A DNA stretch of 64,000 nucleotides from Bog-950 sp044225825 (GCA_044225825.1 JBGAIB010000001.1:558001-622000), one strand, 5' to 3'. Positions 8,967 to 18,001 are shown, counted from the stretch's first letter. Made by a program: numbers and translations. Notes: generated by a model from the sequence alone, not told the origin.

Positions 8967-8983
8967 AATCCCACCAGCTCCAC
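8967..8983 (+). repeat. att-like repeat (copy 2, outside tmRNA)
   Basis: An exact 17-base copy of the tmRNA 3' end, 160 bases after the original. No further copy was found at the far end of the restriction operon (17140-17260), so any larger element has decayed or this marks a very small insertion. Confidence 0.7.
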
Positions 8984-8998
8984 TTTAGAATTAACCTT

Positions 8999-9028
8999 AA
9001 AAGGGTCCTCAACCGGGACCCTTTTTTT
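8999..9028 (+). terminator. Intrinsic terminator before the restriction island
   Basis: AAAAGGGTCC at 8999-9008 pairs with GGACCCTTTT at 9016-9025, and T continues to 9028. It insulates the restriction operon from tmRNA transcription. Confidence 0.85.
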
Positions 9029-9043
9029 ATGTACTTATTAAGC

Positions 9044-9187
9044 GGGGTTACACTTGGGCGGGGTTACACTTTTTTTGTTACCCCAGTTTAACCAATTGAC
9101 TATCAATACCTATTTTGGGTACGGGGTTACAAAGTGGGGTTACAAATTAGCTAATGACATATTTGTTTTTATAAAATTTGTAACCCC
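9044..9187. repeat. Cluster of GGGGTTACA motifs upstream of hsdR
   Basis: Four direct copies of GGGGTTACA start at 9044, 9060, 9123 and 9136. The last two extend to GGGGTTACAAA. Two inverted copies occur: TGTTACCCC ending at 9084 (one mismatch) and TTTGTAACCCC at 9177-9187. This density in 145 bases of non-coding DNA looks like a protein-binding array, such as a regulator or recombinase arm sites. The rest of 9029-9358 holds no credible gene. Confidence 0.65.
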
Positions 9188-9358
9188 AAGCAGCGCACCT
9201 TGCGGTGATTCGGGTGCTCAAATTTGTAGCAACCGGGGAGGTGCGAAACAGCCCTTGCGGATAAGTGCAGACCACTTGTGATAACTGCCAGGTATCTCAT
9301 ATATTTTTTCTATATTATTTCTATTGCTATATTGCCACTTCCTTAGTTACAAGGAGTT

Positions 9359-12145
9359 ATGGCCGATTTAACCAATCAGAACCCGGAGCAACTTGCACGC
9401 GATAATATCGACCGGCAGTTAATTGCCTGCGGGTGGGTTATACAAAGCATTAAAAAGATAAACCTGCATGCAGCCCCGGGAGTTGCCATTAAGGAATACC
9501 AAACCGATGTGGGTCCGGCCGATTATGTGCTGTTTGTAGATGGCAAACCCTGTGGAGTGGTGGAAGCAAAGCGTGAAGAAGAAGGCCATAAACTGATCGT
9601 GCATGAGGACCAAACCGAAGGCTACGCTACCGCCAAACTGAAGCACCTTAACAATCAACCGTTGCCATTTGTATACCTAAGCACCGGTGAGGTAACCCGC
9701 TTTACCGACTTTACCGACCCCAAGCCCAGGGCAAGGGAGTTATTCAGCTTTCACCGGCCCGAAACCTTGCGCGACTGGCTAAAGCGTGGTAAATCGTTAC
9801 GGGCACGTTTACAGGATTTACCTGACTTACCTACCGAAGGCCTACGCGATTGCCAGATTGATGCCATTACCAACCTGGAGGCTTCCTTTAAACAGAACCG
9901 GCCCAAGGCGTTAATACAGATGGCCACCGGCTCGGGCAAAACGTTTACGGCTATTACAGCCATTTACCGTTTGCTTAAATATGCCAAGGCCAAACGCGTT
10001 TTGTTTTTAGTAGATACGAAGAACCTTGGGGAGCAGGCCGAGCAGGAATTTATGTCGTTTTTACCTAACGACGACAACCGCAAATTTACCGAGTTGTATT
10101 CCGTGCAGCGTTTGCGCTCGGGTTACATTGCCAACGATAGCCAGGTTTGCATCAGCACCATACAGCGCATGTATTCTATTTTAAAAGGTAGTGAACTGGA
10201 AGAAAGCGCTGAAGAAGAAAACCCTAATGAACAAAAATGGCAACCCAAAGAGGTGCCCCCGATTGAATACAACGAGCGAATACCCATTGAGTTTTTTGAT
10301 TTTATTGTAATTGATGAATGCCACCGCAGCATTTACAATTTATGGAAACAGGTGCTGGAGTATTTTGATGCCTTTGAAATAGGCTTAACAGCCACCCCCG
10401 ATAAACGAACCATCGGCTACTTTGACCAAAACCTTGTTAGCGAATACTCGCACGAAATGGCGGTTACCGATGGGGTAAACGTTGGTTACGAGGTTTACCT
10501 TATTGATACCAAAGTAAGCCAGAACGGGGCCGTGCTGTGGAAGGGAGAATACGTGGAGCACCGGGAACGGCTTAGCCGCAAAAAGCGGATGGAATTGCAG
10601 GATGAGGACGAAGCCTACACCGCACAGCAGTTGGATAAGGATGTGGTTAACCCCAACCAGATACGCACCATTATAAAGGAGTTTAAACTGAACCTGCCGC
10701 AACTATTTAAAGAACGCTACGATGCCAATGGCGTTTTTGAAGTACCCAAGACCCTGATTTTTGCCAAAACCGATAGCCACTGCAACGATATTATTGATAT
10801 AGTGCGGCAGGAGTTTGCCGAGGAAAACAAGTTTTGCAAGAAGATCACCTACAAGGCCGATGAAGACCCCAAATCGGTATTGGGGCAGTTTAGGAATGAT
10901 TACTACCCGCGTATTGCTGTTACGGTAGATATGATAGCCACCGGCACGGATGTTAAGCCGCTGGAGTGCCTGCTTTTTATGCGCGATGTAAAAAGCAAAA
11001 ATTACTTTGAGCAAATGAAGGGCCGCGGTACCCGCACGGTTGATTTAGATACCTTGCAAAAGGTGACCCCTACCGCTAAACATACTAAGGACCATTTTGT
11101 AATTGTAGATGCTATAGGGGTAACCCGCAGCCTTAAAACCGATAGCCGCCCGCTGGAGAAAAAGCCCGGTGTGCCTTTAAAGGATTTACTACAGGCCATA
11201 GCTGTAGGTGCGCGCGATGAAGACCTTTTTACCAGCCTTGCCAACCGCTTAACCAGACTGGATAAACAGCTAAGCGATAAGGAAAAGAAACAGTTTGCCC
11301 AAAAGGCAACCGGTAAGACAGTGGCCGAAGTAGTTAAAGGCCTATTGCATGCCTATAACCCCGATGTAATTGAAGACCTGGAAACCAGGGTACGCCATGA
11401 AAAGGCCGGGGCCGCACCTGATGAAATACAAACTGCTATACAAACTACACACGCTGCCATTTTAAATGAGGCAGCCAAGGTATTTACCGGTGAGTTGAAT
11501 GAATACATTGAAAACGTACGAAAGGCGCACGAGCAGCGCATTGACCTTACCAACCCTGATGAAGTAATTTACAGCGGGTGGCATAAGGATAATAAAGACA
11601 AGGCAAGCGAATTGGTGAAAGGTTTTACTGAATGGATGGAGCAACATAAGGACGAATTATTAGCCTTGCAGTTGTTTTATAACCAACCTTACCGCCGGCG
11701 CGAGTTGACCTATACCATGATTAAAGAGGTGCTTGAAAAATTGCAGCAGGATAAACCAACACTTGCCCCCATGGCCGTATGGCGTGCCTACGAGGCCTTG
11801 GAGCAATGCAACGGCTCTCCGCGCAATGAGTTAACAGCCATTGTTGCGTTAATACGCAGGGTAAGTGGGCTTGATGCTACTTTAACGGCTTACGATAAAA
11901 CGGTGGACAAGAACTTTCAGGAGTGGGTGTTTAAAAAGCAGGCAGGTGCTACCAAGTTTAACGAGGAGCAAATGCAGTGGCTGCGCATGATAAAAGATTA
12001 CGTGGTAAACAGTTTTCACATAGATAAGGAAGATTTTGACCTGAACCCTTTTGATGCCAAAGGAGGCCTGGGCAAAATGTGGCAACTGTTTGGTGAGAAG
12101 ACCGATGAGATTATTAATGAGTTAAATGAGGTGCTAGCAGCGTAG
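9359..12145 (+). CDS. hsdR: Type I restriction endonuclease subunit R (EcoEI-like)
   Basis: A 928-residue motor/nuclease subunit that translocates unmethylated DNA and cuts it at a distance. The N-terminal nuclease has D55 and E69-A-K71 (PD-(D/E)XK core). The helicase has Walker A ATGSGKT at 189-195, DECH at 319-322 and GLTATP shortly after. Motif VI-like QMKGRGTRT follows, and the C-terminal third matches the EcoEI-type assembly domain. It is preceded by AAGGAG six bases before the ATG. First gene of the operon; hsdS begins 2 bases after its stop. Confidence 0.96.
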   Translation: MADLTNQNPEQLARDNIDRQLIACGWVIQSIKKINLHAAPGVAIKEYQTDVGPADYVLFVDGKPCGVVEAKREEEGHKLIVHEDQTEGYATAKLKHLNNQPLPFVYLSTGEVTRFTDFTDPKPRARELFSFHRPETLRDWLKRGKSLRARLQDLPDLPTEGLRDCQIDAITNLEASFKQNRPKALIQMATGSGKTFTAITAIYRLLKYAKAKRVLFLVDTKNLGEQAEQEFMSFLPNDDNRKFTELYSVQRLRSGYIANDSQVCISTIQRMYSILKGSELEESAEEENPNEQKWQPKEVPPIEYNERIPIEFFDFIVIDECHRSIYNLWKQVLEYFDAFEIGLTATPDKRTIGYFDQNLVSEYSHEMAVTDGVNVGYEVYLIDTKVSQNGAVLWKGEYVEHRERLSRKKRMELQDEDEAYTAQQLDKDVVNPNQIRTIIKEFKLNLPQLFKERYDANGVFEVPKTLIFAKTDSHCNDIIDIVRQEFAEENKFCKKITYKADEDPKSVLGQFRNDYYPRIAVTVDMIATGTDVKPLECLLFMRDVKSKNYFEQMKGRGTRTVDLDTLQKVTPTAKHTKDHFVIVDAIGVTRSLKTDSRPLEKKPGVPLKDLLQAIAVGARDEDLFTSLANRLTRLDKQLSDKEKKQFAQKATGKTVAEVVKGLLHAYNPDVIEDLETRVRHEKAGAAPDEIQTAIQTTHAAILNEAAKVFTGELNEYIENVRKAHEQRIDLTNPDEVIYSGWHKDNKDKASELVKGFTEWMEQHKDELLALQLFYNQPYRRRELTYTMIKEVLEKLQQDKPTLAPMAVWRAYEALEQCNGSPRNELTAIVALIRRVSGLDATLTAYDKTVDKNFQEWVFKKQAGATKFNEEQMQWLRMIKDYVVNSFHIDKEDFDLNPFDAKGGLGKMWQLFGEKTDEIINELNEVLAA

Positions 12146-12147
12146 TT

Positions 12148-14145
12148 ATGGTTGAGATACCAAAACATTGGGAGATAAAGAAGTTGGGAGAAGTATGCGA
12201 TAAAGTTTCCTCAGTTAAGCGCAGGGAAATGAATGCAAAAGATGAACTTTTGTATTTGGATATTGGAGGAATAGACAACAATACAAATAGGATACAAAAT
12301 CATAAAAGCTACACATGGAACGATGCGCCATCCCGGGCCCAACAAAAAGTGTTTGTCAATGACATTTTGTTTTCAACAGTTAGAACCTACATGCGAAATA
12401 TTGCAGTAGTTGACAAACGTATTTACGATGGTCAAATAGCCTCTTCAGGATTCTGTGTTATACGAGCCAAAAGTGAAGTTCTTGACCATAAGTATGCTTT
12501 CTATTATACACTTACACAAACGTTCCTTCAACCGCTCAATGAACTACAAACCGGTAGTTCGTATCCCGCAGTTCGTGATAGTGATGTTTTTGCGCAGCAA
12601 ATTCCCATTCCTCCTCTTGCCGAACAACACGAAATAGTCTCTAAAATAGAAGAGTTACTAAGCGATTTGGAAAATGGCAAGCAACAACTGCTAACTGCAC
12701 GCGAGCAATTAAAAGTTTATCGCCAAAGTTTACTTAAATGGGCTTTTGAGGGTAAACTGACTGAAAATTGGCGAAAGCAAAACTTATCGGCAGCTGAAGG
12801 TTCGAATTCCTCCAATGCTCAAAAGGGTAGTAAGGGAAAATCTACACCCAAAGTGCATGGGTCACGAGTTCGAATCCCGACAGAATCACACAGTATGGCG
12901 GCTGAGCCGGAAGTGGGTTATGTACCGAAGGAGGGAACCGAACTAGGTGAATTGCCGGAGGGGTGGAATTTTAAAAAATTGGGAGAAATAACAACCGTGT
13001 TGGGTGATGGGTTACACGGAACACCTAAATATTCAGAAATAGGGGAGTACTACTTCATTAATGGTAACAATTTAAACGAAGGTAAAATTGAGATAAAGGA
13101 AAATACAAAAAGGGTTACGCTTGAAGAATTCAATAAATATAAAAAACCCTTGAGTGAACGAACCGTATTAATTTCCATAAATGGCAGTATAGGGTATACC
13201 GCATTTTATAATAATGAAAAAATAGTACTTGGTAAAAGCGCTTGTTACTTTAATCTTCTTGATACAGTGGATAAGAATTACATTAGGTATTATTTGACAA
13301 GCAATCAGTTTATCAGCTACGCGAATAAGAATGCCACAGGTAGTACTATCAAGAATGTGGGATTAAAGACCATGAGAGAACTGGAAATACCCCTTTCTTC
13401 TTCTCTCGAAGAACAACAAGCCATCGTCGAAGAACTTGAAAGCAAACTCACAGTATGCGATAAAATAGAAGAAGCTATTGAAAGCAGTCTACAACAGGCA
13501 GAAACGTTAAAGCAAAGTATTTTAAAACAGGCGTTTGAGGGGAGGTTGGTTGCTGCAGAAGAAAAGCCAGCGTATAAGCCTAAAAACGTTTACTTCTACC
13601 AAATGCAATTGCTGGGCTATGTACTAAAGATTTCCAAGGAGAAGAATATAAGCCACGGTGAAATGACAACCGCTAAATACATGTATTTAATTGACCGGTT
13701 GTTTAAAGTACCCACACATTACAAATACGAACGCTGGCATTTGGGACCTTACCCTCCTGAAATGAAAAAGGCTGTTAAAAACAAGAAATTTTTTGGTGCC
13801 GATGGTAATGAACTTAAGGTGGTTGATGAAAAATCGCTATTTAAATACAATAACCCTTATGAGCAGCAAGTGATAGATGGCATCGGTGAGTTAGCTCAGC
13901 TTTTCGGGCAATATGTCCCGAAAGAGCGACCTCATCAAACGGAACTATTAGCAACTGTTTGCAAAGTGATAGAAGATATTCAATCTACCGATTTAGCGGC
14001 AGTTAGGCAATCGATGAAAGAATGGAAGATTGATTTGAAGAACACCAAGGTTAAGAATAAGGCGGAGAAGTTTAATGAAGATGAGACGAGAGAATGCTTA
14101 AACCTTATTACCAAAAATAAATGGCAAGAAAGGTTAATAACCTGA
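12148..14145 (+). CDS. hsdS: Type I specificity subunit S with an extra C-terminal domain
   Basis: A 665-residue specificity subunit; normal HsdS is about 400-450. Two target-recognition domains are seen, starting at PKHWEIKKLGEVC (residue 5) and PEGWNFKKLGEIT (about 270). Each is followed by a coiled-coil conserved region (residues 155-205 and 415-465), with IPIPPLAEQHEI and EIPLSSSLEEQQAI at the junctions. The linker 217-249 is encoded by DNA that carries two tRNA T-loop-like sequences. Residues 480-665 form an added domain with SHGEMTTAKYMYLIDRLF and YERWHLGPYPPEM, reminiscent of Panacea/SocA-like (DUF4065) proteins. Codon use looks more AT-rich than in hsdR and hsdM. Confidence 0.93.
   Translation: MVEIPKHWEIKKLGEVCDKVSSVKRREMNAKDELLYLDIGGIDNNTNRIQNHKSYTWNDAPSRAQQKVFVNDILFSTVRTYMRNIAVVDKRIYDGQIASSGFCVIRAKSEVLDHKYAFYYTLTQTFLQPLNELQTGSSYPAVRDSDVFAQQIPIPPLAEQHEIVSKIEELLSDLENGKQQLLTAREQLKVYRQSLLKWAFEGKLTENWRKQNLSAAEGSNSSNAQKGSKGKSTPKVHGSRVRIPTESHSMAAEPEVGYVPKEGTELGELPEGWNFKKLGEITTVLGDGLHGTPKYSEIGEYYFINGNNLNEGKIEIKENTKRVTLEEFNKYKKPLSERTVLISINGSIGYTAFYNNEKIVLGKSACYFNLLDTVDKNYIRYYLTSNQFISYANKNATGSTIKNVGLKTMRELEIPLSSSLEEQQAIVEELESKLTVCDKIEEAIESSLQQAETLKQSILKQAFEGRLVAAEEKPAYKPKNVYFYQMQLLGYVLKISKEKNISHGEMTTAKYMYLIDRLFKVPTHYKYERWHLGPYPPEMKKAVKNKKFFGADGNELKVVDEKSLFKYNNPYEQQVIDGIGELAQLFGQYVPKERPHQTELLATVCKVIEDIQSTDLAAVRQSMKEWKIDLKNTKVKNKAEKFNEDETRECLNLITKNKWQERLIT
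12796..12895 (+). repeat. tRNA T-loop-like sequences inside the hsdS linker
   Basis: GGTTCGAATTCC near 12801 and GAGTTCGAATCCCG near 12866 both carry the TTCGAAT T-loop core with partly pairing flanks. They are read in different frames (GSNS versus RVRIP), so the similarity is at the DNA level and not from a protein repeat. The segment is the inter-domain linker of HsdS. Confidence 0.5.
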
Positions 14146-14158
14146 TATTAGATAGTCA

Positions 14159-15658
14159 ATGAACAAGGAAATAAGACTCATGCTTATTGATCGAGCAAGA
14201 TTAAATGCACCCGTGGCCTACGGTGTAGTTATGCAGCAACTGGGCTTAAATAATGAGATCAAAGAGCACAGAGACATACTAAGTGATGAACTTGCTGCAA
14301 TTTCAAGACTTGAACATAGTAAGGGCCGACCAATGCTTAGCGCAATGGCTATGTATGAAGGCTTAAAGTCTTTTGGCCCCGCATTTTATCCCTTGGCAGA
14401 AGACCTGGGCTACGGCGATGCGGCTGAGTTAGAGCGGAAAAAATTTGCCCACAAAATGCAAAAACAATGCAATGAATACTGGAAAAATGCGAAGCATTAC
14501 AATGCATTTGTGAATGACACTTCAGAAGTTTCTACTGCTATTGATCTTTCCGACCGTTCGGGAGGCACCCTTTTGACCAAACCAGAGTTTTTCACACAGA
14601 AGGATATAAATTTTCTTGCTTCATGGGCAGGAAAAGTCTATGACAAACAAAATTCTGAACACATACGTGCAAAGAATACAATCATGAACTCCCTTGGATC
14701 AAAAACGGTTTATTGGAGTGAGCAACTCGTTGCCCAACTTCCGGGCTTTGAAGCCTTTAACTGGCGCATGTGGAGTCAAAGAGGGTGGATTAATACCGAT
14801 CAGGGCAAAAAACAGATTGCAAGATTTAAGCATTATACCTGGGCGCGCATTTACAAAGTAGGCGATGCCTATAAGGATATATTTTTCACAGTGGGTGCTG
14901 ATGCGAATCACAAATCACTTGTTTATAAACTTGACTATTATTTCGAGAATGATTCCTCCCTATCTAAAAGTCAGAAAGAATTATGCGCGCAACTGATTCC
15001 TGATGAAGTAAGTTGGATGGAAGTTCCTTTTGATGAAATCGCGGATTATAGCTGGGACAAATTAGTTGAAAAGACAATCGGATTTATCAGAGATAATGAA
15101 AGTTTGTACAATGAAATAATGGAATCAGTTTGGAACGAAACTATAAATGTTTCAAAACTCAAAAATCGGTTAATTAAAAGAGATGCCCCAGACGATGGCA
15201 TTGACGAAATTCCTACGAGAACATTTTCATTCCAAGGGGTAGACATCGATTGGGCTGGACAGAACGAAGAGTTTACTGAGATAGGCAAGATTGGAGAAGA
15301 ACTGGTAATTGAATATGAAAAAAGAAAACTGAATGAGCAGGGGATGGCGGATTTTGCGAAGGAGGTAAGAAAGATGAAGGATGGCGAGGGATATGATATT
15401 TTCTCACGGAATTTCGACGGAACAGAAAAGAAAATTGAAGTAAAAACAACGACACAAAATTCAAACGCCCCGTTTCCAATTTCTCTTCCCGAAGTAAGAT
15501 TTTCTGAATTGAATCACAAGTCCTATACGTTATATCGTGTTTTTAACTTGGATAGAAAGAAAAAAGTAGCCGAATTTCACGAGTACAAAGGAGATCTGAA
15601 GCAACATTTTTTGTTAGAGCCCATGCAGTATAATGCACATAAAAAAAGAAGAAATTGA
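14159..15658 (+). CDS. DUF3883 nuclease-fold protein inside the restriction operon
   Basis: A 499-residue protein between hsdS and hsdM. The C-terminal domain (about 370-499) is DUF3883-like, with GKIGEELV at 377-384, GYDI at 411-414 and IEVKTTT at 426-432. E380, D413, E427 and K429 fit a PD-(D/E)XK nuclease site. The N-terminal 110 residues (SRLEHSKGRPMLSAMAMY, then FYPLAEDLGYG) resemble a domain I recall from defence-linked hypothetical proteins, possibly a winged helix. The middle has no recognised domain. Its stop overlaps the TTG start of hsdM by two bases. It may be an accessory nuclease or a modification sensor of the system; function is inferred only. Confidence 0.75.
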   Translation: MNKEIRLMLIDRARLNAPVAYGVVMQQLGLNNEIKEHRDILSDELAAISRLEHSKGRPMLSAMAMYEGLKSFGPAFYPLAEDLGYGDAAELERKKFAHKMQKQCNEYWKNAKHYNAFVNDTSEVSTAIDLSDRSGGTLLTKPEFFTQKDINFLASWAGKVYDKQNSEHIRAKNTIMNSLGSKTVYWSEQLVAQLPGFEAFNWRMWSQRGWINTDQGKKQIARFKHYTWARIYKVGDAYKDIFFTVGADANHKSLVYKLDYYFENDSSLSKSQKELCAQLIPDEVSWMEVPFDEIADYSWDKLVEKTIGFIRDNESLYNEIMESVWNETINVSKLKNRLIKRDAPDDGIDEIPTRTFSFQGVDIDWAGQNEEFTEIGKIGEELVIEYEKRKLNEQGMADFAKEVRKMKDGEGYDIFSRNFDGTEKKIEVKTTTQNSNAPFPISLPEVRFSELNHKSYTLYRVFNLDRKKKVAEFHEYKGDLKQHFLLEPMQYNAHKKRRN

Positions 15659-17139
15659 GCAATAGTACATCAAGTATAGTTTCGAAAGTCTGGTCTTTCT
15701 GCAACCCCCTACGCGATGTAGGCGTGGGCTATGGCGACTACTTAGAACAATTAACCTACCTGCTGTTTTTAAAAATGGCAGATGAATACAGCAAGCCACC
15801 GCATAACCGCAAGCTTAATATACCCAAACAGTATAACTGGGAGAGCCTGGTAAACCTAAAGGGGGCCGAGTTAGAGGTGCATTATACCAGCCTGTTGCGG
15901 GAGTTAAGTACACAGCGCGGCATACTTGGCCAAATATTTACCAAAAGCCAGAATAAGATACAAGACCCTGCCATGCTGGCCAAGGTAATTGATATGATAA
16001 ACAGCGAAAACTGGCTGATAATGGGTGCCGATGTTAAAGGCGACATTTACGAAGGTTTGCTGGAGAAGAACGCCGAGGACGTAAAGGGTGGTGCGGGGCA
16101 GTATTTTACGCCAAGGCCAATTATTAAAGCCATGGTGGACTGCGTGCGACCTGAACCCATGAAAACTATTGCCGACCCTGCCTGCGGTACGGGAGGCTTC
16201 TTTTTGGCAGCCTATGATTACCTGGTAGCGAAGAACGACCTTGACAAAAGCCAGAAGAAATTTTTAAAAAACCACACTTTTTACGGTAATGAAATTGTAG
16301 CCGGCACCCGCCGCCTGGCTTTAATGAATTTGTTTTTGCACAACATAGGCGATATAGACGGCGACAATTTTATTTCTCCGGCTGATGCCTTAATTGCAGC
16401 CTCGCCGGTTACATACGATTATGTGCTGGCCAATCCGCCCTTTGGTAAAAAGAGTTCGCAAACCTTTACCAACGAAGAAGGGGAACTGGAAAAGGATGAG
16501 TTAACGTATAACCGTCAGGATTTTTGGGCCACCACCAGCAACAAACAGTTAAACTTTGTGCAACACATCCGCAGCATGCTTAAAACAACAGGATTAGCCG
16601 CTGTGGTGGTTCCTGATAATGTGCTGTTTGAAGGCGGTGCCGGTGAAACGGTTAGAAAGAAGTTGTTGGAGAATACCGATTTGCATACCATCCTGCGTTT
16701 GCCCACAGGTATTTTCTACGCACAGGGTGTAAAGGCCAACGTTATCTTCTTTGATAACAAACCTGCCAGCAAAAATCCGTGGACAAAAGAAGTGTGGGTG
16801 TATGATTACCGCACCAACATTCACCATACGTTAAAGAAGAACCCTTTAAAGTATGAAGACCTGAAGGATTTTGTAGACTGCTACAAACCAAGTAACCGCA
16901 GTAAGCGGAAAGAAACCTTTCATGCGGAAACCAACCCCGAAGGCCGCTGGCGCAAATTTACGTACGACGAAATAGTGGCCCGCGATAAAACCAGTTTGGA
17001 TATTACCTGGTTAAAAGATAAATCGCTGGCGGACCTTGACAACCTACCGGACCCTGATGTTATTGCCGGAGAAATTATTGAAAACCTGGAAGCCGGTTTA
17101 GAGAGTTTCAGAAGGATACAGGCGGCCCTGAATAAATAG
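15655..17139 (+). CDS. hsdM: Type I restriction-modification methyltransferase subunit M
   Basis: A 494-residue N6-adenine methyltransferase. It methylates the host copy of the target and, with HsdS, forms the core of the restriction complex. The helical N-terminal domain has DYLEQLTYLLFLKMADE. SAM motif I is DPACGTGG at 174-181, and catalytic motif IV is NPPF at 260-263. The start is the TTG at 15655 overlapping the previous stop, because no in-frame ATG lies upstream of the conserved N-terminus. Last gene of the operon, followed by a strong terminator. The order R-S-X-M is not the common R-M-S. Confidence 0.95.
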   Translation: MSNSTSSIVSKVWSFCNPLRDVGVGYGDYLEQLTYLLFLKMADEYSKPPHNRKLNIPKQYNWESLVNLKGAELEVHYTSLLRELSTQRGILGQIFTKSQNKIQDPAMLAKVIDMINSENWLIMGADVKGDIYEGLLEKNAEDVKGGAGQYFTPRPIIKAMVDCVRPEPMKTIADPACGTGGFFLAAYDYLVAKNDLDKSQKKFLKNHTFYGNEIVAGTRRLALMNLFLHNIGDIDGDNFISPADALIAASPVTYDYVLANPPFGKKSSQTFTNEEGELEKDELTYNRQDFWATTSNKQLNFVQHIRSMLKTTGLAAVVVPDNVLFEGGAGETVRKKLLENTDLHTILRLPTGIFYAQGVKANVIFFDNKPASKNPWTKEVWVYDYRTNIHHTLKKNPLKYEDLKDFVDCYKPSNRSKRKETFHAETNPEGRWRKFTYDEIVARDKTSLDITWLKDKSLADLDNLPDPDVIAGEIIENLEAGLESFRRIQAALNK

Positions 17140-17202
17140 TGATGTTGCCAATACCGGTCCGGAACTAAGTTCCGAACGAGCGGGGGCAAGCTATTATAAA
17201 CC

Positions 17203-17235
17203 AAACAGCCCGGCAGCAAATGCTCCGGGCTGTTT
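17203..17235. terminator. Bidirectional terminator between hsdM and the MBL-fold gene
   Basis: AAACAGCCCGG at 17203-17213 pairs with CCGGGCTGTTT at 17225-17235, and an inner AGC/GCT extends the stem. It serves both converging genes. Confidence 0.85.
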
Positions 17236-17251
17236 AGTTTATCGATTGTCG

Positions 17252-18001
17252 TTATCCAATCAAATATTTACCATCCTCTACCAGCTGATGCGGTTGCTTT
17301 ATCTTTTCGGCAACGGCAGTTAAAACCTGTTCGGATGTATCGGTTGGTTGATAGAATGGCGTGGCAAATTTACCATAGTGGATAGGCACCAAGGTTTTTG
17401 CATGAAGAAGTTTGGCCGCATTGAATGCTTGCTCCGGAGTAAGCGAGGCGGGAACGGTGCTGTATTCCAACCCAATGATTTGGAAATTTACCACAGCGCC
17501 ATTGATGGGCAAAAAGGCGAAATCGATACCCGGATTTTCCTTACCCAATTTCCAAAACTGATTGTGCCAGATAGTATCGCCGCCGTGAAAGATTTTCGTA
17601 GTAGCATCACTTACTATCCAGGCGGTTTGCTCCTCCCCTACACCATCCAGCGAGTAGACTGCTTTGAACGTAATGCCGTCTGCTTCAAAACTTTCGTTGG
17701 TATCTAACAATATGGCAGGCCGGTTAAGTTTTAAAATTTCCTTTTCCAGCTTTTTATAGCCAATGATTTTGCCTTCAGGTTTTAAGCATTTTTCAACCAC
17801 GCTTACATCCAGATGGTCCAAGTGCAGGTGGGTAAAGAGCATATAATCGGCCTTTACTTCTTCTGTAAATTTTACCAGCGGAGTAAGCGGTTCGCCCAGT
17901 ACCGGAAAATAGGGTTTGAAATTTTCAACGGCATCAATTAAAATGGTTTTATCGCCGCATTGCAGTTTAATACCTGCCCAGTTTAATTTCTGAATTTTCA
18001 T
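17252..18001 (-). CDS. Metallo-beta-lactamase-fold hydrolase
   Basis: A 249-residue MBL-fold enzyme of the UlaG/YycJ-like small-hydrolase type. The metal site is FTHLHLDHLD, followed by a Gly-Gly-Asp segment FHGGDTIWH and VPIHYGKF near the end. Substrate is unknown. I use the ATG at 18001 (MKIQKLNWAG); the earlier in-frame start at 18040 would begin next to the operator and its 13 extra residues do not look conserved. It is divergent from nothing and lies downstream of tetR on the same strand, with its own operator at 18041-18060. Confidence 0.85.
   Translation of the reverse strand: MKIQKLNWAGIKLQCGDKTILIDAVENFKPYFPVLGEPLTPLVKFTEEVKADYMLFTHLHLDHLDVSVVEKCLKPEGKIIGYKKLEKEILKLNRPAILLDTNESFEADGITFKAVYSLDGVGEEQTAWIVSDATTKIFHGGDTIWHNQFWKLGKENPGIDFAFLPINGAVVNFQIIGLEYSTVPASLTPEQAFNAAKLLHAKTLVPIHYGKFATPFYQPTDTSEQVLTAVAEKIKQPHQLVEDGKYLIG

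Noticed and set aside
8777..8983. Minus-strand 68-codon frame over the tmRNA 3' end
   Set aside because: It is antisense to tmRNA and reads GGIRTH-like peptides typical of mistranslated tRNA ends.
9054..9281. 75-codon plus-strand frame between tmRNA and hsdR, possible controller protein
   Set aside because: No helix-turn-helix or other signature; it runs through the GGGGTTACA repeats and lacks a ribosome-binding site.
17140..17251. Looked for a right-hand copy of the tmRNA-end repeat to close an island around the restriction genes
   Set aside because: No match to the 17-base repeat here; only a terminator. The island boundary remains undefined.
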